From Actinomycetota bacterium (GTDB lineage Bacteria; Actinomycetota; Acidimicrobiia; Acidimicrobiales; Ilumatobacteraceae): a stretch of DNA of 8,770 nucleotides. The stretch is taken from positions 1 through 8,770 of the forward strand of contig WLFB01000036.1 of assembly GCA_009703975.1 (NCBI GenBank). Reading direction: 5' to 3'. Made by a program: the position numbers and the translations under genes. The notes beneath the pieces are model-generated. The model was not told where the DNA came from and did not search any database. It saw only the letters and a program-made list of their open reading frames with translations. This document shows, piece after piece, positions 5,782-8,770 of the stretch (positions within the stretch are counted from its first letter, which is position 1; the number at the start of each line of letters is the position of its first letter).

Positions 5782-6462
5782 ATGAAGTCTTGGCAGATAC
5801 ACCACATTCGCGACTCGGCTGAGTCGGTGCACTCTCGAGAGTTGCCTGCCGAGCGATCAATCTGGCGCGCTTCAATTAGTGAGTCTGCAATTGTGTTGGG
5901 TTCAAAACAATCATTTGAAATTGTCAATCAGCAAGCTTGCGATAGCGATGGGGTGAGCGTCGTTCGCCGCCGCAGTGGCGGAGGTGTCGTTTTTCTTGGT
6001 GCCAATGACCACTTATGGGTTGATCTTGTGATTCACCGCGAGGATGTTTTATGGAGCGATGATATTGGAAGATCAATGTGGTGGGTTGGTGATTTGTGGG
6101 CCGCCGCGCTTGCTGAAAATGATGTTGCAGCGCGTGATCAACTGATTGTTCATCGTGGTGGTCTTGAGCGAAGTGAGATCTCAGATCTAGTTTGTTTTGC
6201 CGGACTCGGGCCAGGCGAAGTAACTCTGCATGGCAAAAAAATGGTCGGTATTTCTCAGCGACGAACTAGGGAGATGGCAAGGTTTCAGTGCGTGTTGCAT
6301 AGTCGATGGTCAACCGGGGCATATGAAAAATATTTAGATTTTGAGAAACTTTCTGGCACAAAAAAAATCATCGGATCAGATTTCAATTCAATGCAAGCAG
6401 GTGTATCGGGCGGTCTAAATGAGATCGCCAATTCGTTGATGAACTTAGCTGAATCGCTCTAG
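5782..6462 (+). CDS. Lipoate ligase / octanoyltransferase family protein (LplA/LipM-like)
   Basis: A 226-aa single-domain member of the BPL/LplA/LipB fold, which attaches lipoyl or octanoyl groups to lipoyl domains of 2-oxoacid dehydrogenases or GcvH. V-R-R-R-S-G-G-G-V-V-F (61-71) is the conserved acyl-binding loop, and H-G-K-K-M-V-G-I-S-Q-R-R (150-161) supplies the active lysine (K153 most likely). The E. coli LplA C-terminal accessory domain is missing. V-C-F-A-G (137-141) places Cys138 fifteen residues before K153, resembling the Cys of LipM-type octanoyltransferases; the protein could therefore be a Cys-dependent transferase rather than an ATP-dependent ligase. The ATG at 5782 has no ribosome site and lies 32 bp after the HNH gene. 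No lipoyl-dependent complex is encoded nearby, so the context does not decide the substrate. Confidence 0.83.
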   Translation: MKSWQIHHIRDSAESVHSRELPAERSIWRASISESAIVLGSKQSFEIVNQQACDSDGVSVVRRRSGGGVVFLGANDHLWVDLVIHREDVLWSDDIGRSMWWVGDLWAAALAENDVAARDQLIVHRGGLERSEISDLVCFAGLGPGEVTLHGKKMVGISQRRTREMARFQCVLHSRWSTGAYEKYLDFEKLSGTKKIIGSDFNSMQAGVSGGLNEIANSLMNLAESL

Positions 6463-6494
6463 TTAGCTGTCTAGCTAATTAGATAGTTAGCTAG
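6458..6494. repeat. Overlapping inverted repeats at the end of the lipoate-ligase-like gene (possible terminator)
   Basis: Two mutually exclusive hairpins overlap here. Hairpin A pairs 6458-6468 with 6473-6483 (11 bp, one G-T wobble, loop GTCT) and begins in the last codons of the gene. Hairpin B pairs CTAGCTAA (6471-6478) with TTAGCTAG (6487-6494) around an 8-nt loop. TAGTTAGCT also recurs directly at 6460 and 6484. There is no U-tract, so intrinsic termination is uncertain, but the position at the boundary before the dcw promoter suits a transcript end. Confidence 0.45.
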
Positions 6495-6560
6495 CCGCTC
6501 AGATCTTCAGGCAAACCCAGAAAAGGTCATTTTGAGATATTTGTCCTGTTCGCCCAAAAA

Positions 6561-6608
6561 TTAGTGGGGGAAAGTGGGGTTAAATCCACCTTAGTGGGGG
6601 AAAGTGGG
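6561..6608 (+). promoter_or_regulatory. Candidate MraZ operator: four in-phase GTGGG boxes
   Basis: The 18-bp block TTAGTGGGGGAAAGTGGG occurs exactly twice, at 6561-6578 and 6591-6608, 30 bp apart. Each copy holds two GTGGG boxes ten bases apart, so the four boxes begin at 6564, 6574, 6594 and 6604, all on one face of the helix. MraZ is known to bind direct TGGG-type repeats with 10-bp periodicity in front of its own gene. The last two boxes lie where a -35 and spacer would be, directly before the -10 TATACT, which fits repression of mraZ and the downstream dcw genes. Confidence 0.88.
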
Positions 6609-6609
6609 T

Positions 6610-6615
6610 TATACT
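6610..6615 (+). promoter_or_regulatory. -10 box of the mraZ/dcw promoter
   Basis: TATACT begins two bases after the last GTGGG box. No good -35 hexamer is seen; the region is occupied by the box array. Transcription from about 6622 would leave a leader of roughly 60 nt before the mraZ GTG. Confidence 0.6.
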
Positions 6616-6674
6616 CTTCACAAGCCGCGGAGGGAGCTCCAAAGCCTTTTAGATAATGGGTTTTGGGACAAAGC

Positions 6675-6680
6675 GGAGGA
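6675..6680 (+). promoter_or_regulatory. Shine-Dalgarno site fixing the mraZ start
   Basis: GGAGGA ends three bases before the GTG at 6684. It would lie inside the gene if the in-frame TTG at 6663 were used, so it supports the GTG, which also gives the normal MraZ beginning MFVG. Confidence 0.8.
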
Positions 6681-6683
6681 TCA

Positions 6684-7097
6684 GTGTTTGTAGGTGCACA
6701 CGAGCGTCAATTGGACCCTAAGGGTCGCATCGCTCTGCCAGCCGCTTTTCGTCCACGTCTTGAGCCAAAGTGCTACCTCGCCCTTGGACGCGATAAATGT
6801 GTTGACGTACTCACCACTGAAGCGTTCTTATCTGTAGCTAACGATGCGATGGACAAAGTTCGTCGCGGCGAGATGGATCGCAAACAGCAGCGAGCTTTGG
6901 CTTCAAACATGATTGAAGTAACTGTCGATACTCAAGGTCGCATCAACATCGATGAAAAACTGCGCACTTATGCAGGGCTTCAACTTAATTCGCGAGTAGT
7001 TGTCAGCGGGTCTTTTGACAGAGTCGAAATTTGGGATCCAGAGCGTCATCAACGCATAAGTGATTCAGGTGCCCAAGAACTTGCTGGCGCAGAGTAG
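6684..7097 (+). CDS. mraZ: Transcriptional regulator MraZ
   Basis: A 137-aa DNA-binding protein of the SpoVT/AbrB-like MraZ family, which forms ring-shaped oligomers and regulates the division and cell wall cluster from its own promoter. Two tandem copies of the fold are present, each with the DxxxR signature: L-D-P-K-G-R-I (10-16; D11, R15) and V-D-T-Q-G-R-I (81-87; D82, R86). GTG at 6684 is chosen because GGAGGA precedes it and the protein then begins MFVGAHER, as family members do; a TTG at 6663 would add seven glycine-rich residues that the family lacks. Length is normal. It is the first gene of the dcw cluster here and lies behind four GTGGG boxes that are its likely own operator. rsmH follows after a 216-bp structured leader. 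Confidence 0.97.
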   Translation: MFVGAHERQLDPKGRIALPAAFRPRLEPKCYLALGRDKCVDVLTTEAFLSVANDAMDKVRRGEMDRKQQRALASNMIEVTVDTQGRINIDEKLRTYAGLQLNSRVVVSGSFDRVEIWDPERHQRISDSGAQELAGAE

Positions 7098-7105
7098 CGA
7101 ACGAA

Positions 7106-7112
7106 GGGAGGT
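7106..7112 (+). promoter_or_regulatory. Orphan Shine-Dalgarno-like sequence after mraZ
   Basis: GGGAGGT is the strongest ribosome-site-like sequence in this leader, but no ATG or GTG follows at a usable distance. The frame opening with ACG at 7114 is open for 12 codons to TGA at 7150-7152. It may be a leader-peptide site, an RNA pairing segment, or chance. Confidence 0.25.
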
Positions 7113-7129
7113 CACGCAACAAACTTTTT

Positions 7130-7149
7130 TGCAACAGTCACAAGTTGCA
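7130..7149 (+). ncRNA. Small hairpin 5' of the rsmH leader RNA
   Basis: TGCAAC (7130-7135) pairs with GTTGCA (7144-7149), a 6-bp stem with an 8-nt loop. The same TGCAAC can alternatively pair with GTTGCA at 7293-7298 or 7300-7305, just before the rsmH start, so the hairpin may have an alternative long-range partner. Confidence 0.35.
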
Positions 7150-7159
7150 TGAGTTTCGA

Positions 7160-7271
7160 TTATCAGCAGTCTTCCGACTAACAAGATGGATAGCACCCAA
7201 CTCCGCTCGCTACTGTCTCGCTATCCGGGGAGAAATCCCGGAGGCACCGTTGGTCGGGAGGCTGCTGATAA
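7160..7271 (+). ncRNA. Structured leader RNA upstream of rsmH, candidate mraW RNA motif
   Basis: Positions 7160-7182 pair with 7249-7271 over 23 consecutive pairs, of which three are G-U, so the helix is conserved as RNA rather than as a perfect DNA palindrome. Inside, GGATAGC (7188-7194) pairs with GCTATCC (7220-7226) around a 25-nt loop. Next to it is a hairpin GGGA-GAAA-TCCC (7228-7239) with a GNRA tetraloop, alternatively CCGGG/CCCGG (7225-7229 with 7237-7241). CTCCG (7201-7205) in the large loop could form a pseudoknot with CGGAG (7239-7243). It ends 42 nt before rsmH and lies 62 nt after mraZ. A conserved actinobacterial RNA, the mraW motif, is known from exactly this position; I cannot align to its model from memory, so the family name is an inference. 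Confidence 0.72.
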
Positions 7272-7313
7272 GCGAAGCGATCGTGGTGACTAGTTGCAGG
7301 TTGCAAGACTGCC

Positions 7314-8339
7314 ATGACGAGTGAAAAAAGTTCAGATCTAAATTCACAGTTGAATCCGCAGCTAAATCCGCAAGTAAGTTCACGGCTCACGACGCATGAG
7401 CCTGTGATGTTAAATGAAATTGCTCAATGTTTTACAACGGTACCCCCCGGTGTTGTAGTTGATGCAACTTTCGGCCTTGGCGGACATGCCAAGGCAATTT
7501 TGAAAGCTAACCCATCTATACAAATTTTGGGATTAGATCAAGATGCGGATGCAATCGCAAATGCCGAGAGGATGATTGCCGATGACGCATCGCTGCGTGG
7601 TCGGTTGACAGTTCGCCGAGTTCGCTTTGACTCGTTGAATACAGTTCTTGAAGAACTCTCAATCAAAGAAATATCTGGTGCATTATTTGATCTCGGAGTT
7701 TCTTCGCCACAACTTGATATTGCCGAGCGCGGTTTTTCTTATCGAAATGATGGCCCATTAGATATGCGAATGGATCAACGCAGTGAACTGAGTGCAGCAG
7801 ATGTGGTGAATAATTATCAAGAATCAGAACTTGCTGGCATAATTACGCAGAACGCAGACGAGCGATTCGCGCGGCGAATAGCTCGGGCGATTGTTGCCGC
7901 ACGGCCAATCAGTACGACCACACATCTTGCCGAAGTGATTGTTGCTGCTATCCCTGCGCCAGCTCGTCGCACGGGCGGGCATCCTGCAAAGCGAACATTT
8001 CAAGCAATTCGAATTGAAGTTAATAAAGAGCTTGAGATTCTTGCGAGAACATTGCAAATTGCAATCGATGCCACAAAAGTTGGTGGGCGAGTCGCAGTTT
8101 TGACTTACCACTCAGGTGAAAACCGTATTGTTAAACAAGTTTTCAGATCTTCCGAAAAAGACGCTGATGAAATAAAAATTGGTTCGCCTTATGTGCATGA
8201 GTCACAACTAGGTACACGCCGTGTTAGTCGAGTACGAATTGCTCAATACCCCAGCGAGCAAGAACAAACCCAGAATCGTCGCGCTAAGTCGGCTCGGTTG
8301 CGAGTTATTGAAAAAGACCTAGTAGAGGCAAGAGGCTGA
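7314..8339 (+). CDS. rsmH: 16S rRNA (cytosine(1402)-N(4))-methyltransferase
   Basis: A 341-aa SAM-dependent enzyme (formerly MraW) that methylates N4 of C1402 in 16S rRNA, in the P-site. Seen in order: H-E-P-V (28-31), the SAM loop D-A-T-F-G-L-G-G-H (50-58), D75, D-L-G-V-S-S-P-Q-L-D (126-135), E-R-G-F-S-Y-R-N-D-G-P-L-D-M-R-M-D (138-154), H-P-A-K-R-T-F-Q-A-I-R-I (223-234), and a C-terminal N-R-R-A-K-S-A-R-L-R-V (321-331). The usual F-H-S-L-E-D-R reads Y-H-S-G-E-N-R at 265-271. The first 27 residues are a Gln/Asn/Ser-rich extension with two QLNPQ repeats. The ATG at 7314 has only a poor ribosome site; no later in-frame start keeps the H-E-P-V motif. It follows a structured leader, and the FtsL-like ATG begins one base after its stop. 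Confidence 0.97.
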   Translation: MTSEKSSDLNSQLNPQLNPQVSSRLTTHEPVMLNEIAQCFTTVPPGVVVDATFGLGGHAKAILKANPSIQILGLDQDADAIANAERMIADDASLRGRLTVRRVRFDSLNTVLEELSIKEISGALFDLGVSSPQLDIAERGFSYRNDGPLDMRMDQRSELSAADVVNNYQESELAGIITQNADERFARRIARAIVAARPISTTTHLAEVIVAAIPAPARRTGGHPAKRTFQAIRIEVNKELEILARTLQIAIDATKVGGRVAVLTYHSGENRIVKQVFRSSEKDADEIKIGSPYVHESQLGTRRVSRVRIAQYPSEQEQTQNRRAKSARLRVIEKDLVEARG

Positions 8340-8340
8340 T

Positions 8341-8770
8341 ATGTCTGCGGCATATTCTCGTCGCCAAGAAACGATTCGTCAATATCGTGAAGAACCTTCA
8401 ACACGAGCAGTTACGCGTCAAGTCTCTCGGCCAATAACTCGTCAAGTCTCGCGACCAGTAACTCGGCCAGTTACGCGGCCGATCACGAGACAAGTCTCGC
8501 GGCCAGTAACACGCCCAGTAAATCGACAGAGTCGTTCGCGAAATAATTTAAAGCCACAACTACGAGTTGTTCAACCAGTTACACGATCAAAATTTTCAAA
8601 GGTAACTTTAGTAATAGTTACTCTTGCTTCGCTTTTTGGATTTATCGTTATTTTTCAAACAGTTATCGCTGAACAACAATTAAGACTCGACCGAGTGAGT
8701 ACTGATGTGCGACTTGCACGTCAGCATTACAACGAGTTACGTCAGCAACGAGCCGAATTAAGGGCCCCAG
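8341..8770 (+). CDS. ftsL: FtsL-like divisome protein with arginine-rich tetrapeptide repeats (C terminus outside window)
   Basis: 143 codons are visible before the window ends. Residues 1-87 are strongly basic and carry ten consecutive four-residue repeats of type [V/I]-[T/S/N]-R-[Q/P] at 24-63. One transmembrane helix follows at about 88-110 (V-T-L-V-I-V through T-V-I-A), then a charged helix with heptad-like Leu and Val spacing (111-143), as expected of the extracytoplasmic coiled coil of FtsL. FtsL bridges FtsB/FtsQ to the FtsI-FtsW synthase pair. Assignment rests mainly on topology and on position directly after rsmH, since FtsL sequences diverge strongly. The long basic cytoplasmic tail is longer than in E. 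coli FtsL. AGAGG lies five bases before the ATG, and only one base separates it from the rsmH stop, so it is cotranscribed with rsmH. ftsI/pbpB is expected next. Confidence 0.82.
   Translation, partial: MSAAYSRRQETIRQYREEPSTRAVTRQVSRPITRQVSRPVTRPVTRPITRQVSRPVTRPVNRQSRSRNNLKPQLRVVQPVTRSKFSKVTLVIVTLASLFGFIVIFQTVIAEQQLRLDRVSTDVRLARQHYNELRQQRAELRAP
8410..8529 (+). repeat. Ten degenerate 12-bp tandem units in the FtsL-like gene
   Basis: The units encode, in order, VTRQ VSRP ITRQ VSRP VTRP VTRP ITRQ VSRP VTRP VNRQ. Codons vary within units (for example CGT, CGG, CGA, CGC and AGA for Arg), so the amino-acid pattern is better preserved than the DNA. This points to an old array held by selection rather than a very recent slippage expansion. 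Confidence 0.92.

Noticed and set aside
6663..6683. Longer MraZ start at TTG
   Set aside because: The GGAGGA ribosome site would fall inside the gene, and the added residues are not seen in the family; GTG at 6684 fits both.
7160..7271. tRNA, RNase P RNA or a transposon end
   Set aside because: No cloverleaf, no CCA end, no RNase P core motif and no transposase nearby; the long helix with G-U pairs and its place before rsmH fit a leader RNA better.
8410..8529. CRISPR-like or mobile repeat array
   Set aside because: The 12-bp units are contiguous, in frame, degenerate, without spacers, and encode a regular peptide inside a plausible divisome gene.

Overview
The window looks like a chromosomal segment of an actinobacterium (Actinomycetota) of moderate GC content. 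The evidence is a DUF3040-family membrane protein (a family known essentially from Actinobacteria), several GTG starts, apparently leaderless promoters, the small 2-TM protein ending in LRAVGEW, and a structured RNA immediately upstream of rsmH, where the actinobacterial mraW RNA motif sits. The combination ROK kinase / acyl-CoA dehydrogenase / HNH protein / lipoate-ligase-like protein / mraZ-rsmH suggests Acidimicrobiia, but that class assignment is only an inference from remembered gene order.

Left part (1-1144, minus strand): a leftward unit of a 91-aa two-TM protein, an inositol-monophosphatase-family phosphatase (ATGA overlap with the first gene), and the first 13 codons of an FGGY sugar/glycerol kinase that leaves the window. 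It is separated by a 56-bp divergent region (1145-1200) from the rightward genes. That region carries two mirror-image TAnnnT elements, each 7 nt from a start codon, and an imperfect LexA-like box.

Middle (1201-6462, plus strand): dinB (DNA polymerase IV with a clamp-binding motif), a DUF3040 protein, a ROK sugar kinase overlapping an acyl-CoA dehydrogenase by ATGA, an 85-aa protein of unknown function overlapping an HNH-nuclease-domain protein by ATGA, and a lipoate ligase/octanoyltransferase-family protein. Spacing is tight almost throughout, so much of this may be read as one or a few transcripts.

Right part (6463-8770, plus strand): the beginning of the division and cell wall (dcw) cluster: mraZ, rsmH and an FtsL-like protein that runs off the end. 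The mraZ promoter carries an exact duplication of an 18-bp block, giving four GTGGG boxes on one helical phase; this is a very clear candidate MraZ autoregulatory operator. Between mraZ and rsmH a 216-bp leader holds a 23-bp long-range helix enclosing smaller hairpins, a good candidate for the mraW RNA element. The FtsL-like protein carries ten tandem arginine-rich tetrapeptides in its cytoplasmic N terminus, which I regard as the most unusual protein feature here.

I see no mobile elements, CRISPR arrays, tRNA or rRNA. Most of the window is ordinary core genome; the interest lies in the regulation of the dcw cluster and a few atypical protein motifs.
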